Positions 63,463-64,000 of a DNA stretch of 64,000 nucleotides are shown one piece after another. The stretch is taken from the NCBI RefSeq assembly GCF_023973145.1, contig NZ_CP099546.1, positions 1,054,001 through 1,118,000 on the forward strand, given 5' to 3'. Source of the stretch: Natronosalvus vescus. Lineage in GTDB: Archaea; Halobacteriota; Halobacteria; Halobacteriales; Natrialbaceae. The notes under the pieces were generated by a model. It had not been told where the DNA came from. It did not search any database and saw only the letters and a program-made list of their open reading frames with translations. Every line of letters starts with the position of its first letter. Position 1 is the first letter of the stretch. Both the position numbers and the translations under genes were made by a program.

Positions 63463-64000
63463 TCAACGCTCGCCTGGATTCTGAGACGCTGAAGTGGACG
63501 TCACATCGTCCCCTTCCTGGATCGCTTTGGCTTGCTGTTCCATCTCCTCGAGATCTACGTCGACCTCTGCTTCGATTTCGCCGATGATCTCGGCGATGTC
63601 GTCCAGGCCGATGAGTTCACGGGTCTCCTCGTCGAACGCGAGGCTCTCGAGTTCCGTACCGTCTTCTTTCACGTCACTGCCCTGGAGGTGTTTGCCGTAG
63701 CGCCCGATCATTGAGGACAGCTCCTGTGGCAGGACGAACGTCGTCGACTCGCTCTGGCCGATCTCGGAGAGGGTGTCCATCCCGCGGTCGATGATGGCGC
63801 GCTCGCCCATCGATTCGGCCGAGCGGGCTCGCAACACGGTCGAGATGGAATCACCTTGTGCCTCGAGGATCTGACTCTGTTTCTCACCCTGGGCGCGGAT
63901 GATCTGGCTCTGCTTTTCCCCCTCCGCACGCTCAACGGCACTGCGGCGTTCACCCTGGGCCTCGAGAATCATGGCACGACGTTTCCGCTCGGCGGAGGTC
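63463..64000 (-). CDS. SPFH/band 7 protein, C-terminal part (second copy, cut by window edge)
   Basis: The frame runs off the right edge. It holds the coiled-coil part (SAERKRRAMILEAQGERRSAV) and the C-terminal region of an SPFH protein. Over 427 aligned bases (63574-64000 against 34981-35407, no gaps) it differs at about 28 sites by eye, nearly all silent. The C-terminal tail (VTSTSASQNPGER) is shorter than in the other copy. Confidence 0.9.
   Translation of the reverse strand, partial: TSAERKRRAMILEAQGERRSAVERAEGEKQSQIIRAQGEKQSQILEAQGDSISTVLRARSAESMGERAIIDRGMDTLSEIGQSESTTFVLPQELSSMIGRYGKHLQGSDVKEDGTELESLAFDEETRELIGLDDIAEIIGEIEAEVDVDLEEMEQQAKAIQEGDDVTSTSASQNPGER

Overview
The window is chromosomal DNA from an extremely halophilic archaeon (class Halobacteria). 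It probably belongs to the Natrialbales group, but that placement is inferred from gene content and style only. Supporting signs are high GC with abundant CTCGAG words, very acidic proteins, many leaderless genes with a TATA-like box about 28 nt before the start, and haloarchaeal families: TFB, type II 3-dehydroquinate synthase, halorhodopsin, halocyanin, a UbiA-type lipid prenyltransferase, and many haloarchaea-restricted DUFs.

Layout. 1-16 kb: the 5' end of hisS, a succinylglutamate-desuccinylase-like hydrolase, a sulfatase-like remnant, membrane and DUF proteins, Dph6, a DUF373 protein, SppA, a long coiled-coil protein, a GH2-like hydrolase, a phosphoribosyltransferase and a DUF2391 protein. 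16-21 kb: AlkA, a RimK/retropepsin fusion and aroB'. 21.5-29.3 kb: an accessory cluster with a DUF7344-type regulator, four or five exported DUF1102-type proteins, an archaeal signal peptidase I with a large extra domain, and a DUF5305 protein. This cluster is the best candidate for a less-described system, possibly a TasA-like extracellular fibre. 29.4-39.3 kb: a decayed gene, aroD, TFB, an NTP phosphatase, an SPFH/NfeD pair, pyruvate kinase and a GYD protein. 39.5-45.6 kb: a cytochrome bc-type complex (Rieske protein, cytochrome b in two pieces, a membrane-anchored halocyanin) interleaved with small membrane proteins. 45.7-55.6 kb: a flippase, Thi4, an epimerase, a nonsense-mutated DUF6775 gene, a cysteine-synthase-like enzyme, a CoA-binding protein, a KaiC-like ATPase and the UbiA prenyltransferase. 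56-64 kb: tRNA-Arg(TCG), halorhodopsin, an arsR-arsC-arsM-acr3 operon with a clear operator, an ADP-dependent sugar kinase, a GNAT acetyltransferase, and the 3' part of a second SPFH gene almost identical to the one at 35 kb.

Working together. The 40-45 kb block forms a membrane electron-transfer chain passing electrons from a bc-type complex to a blue-copper protein. The ars operon senses arsenite (ArsR), reduces arsenate (ArsC), methylates arsenite (ArsM) and exports it (ACR3). The SPFH and NfeD proteins are expected membrane partners. In the 21.5-29.3 kb block, three DUF1102-type genes share a long promoter element, which suggests they are regulated together.

Four stretches look broken: the sulfatase-like remnant, the gene at 29.4-30.35 kb (lost start codon plus frameshift), the DUF6775 gene (in-frame TAA), and an unknown ORF after halorhodopsin (in-frame TAG). 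No rRNA, CRISPR array or complete insertion sequence was seen.
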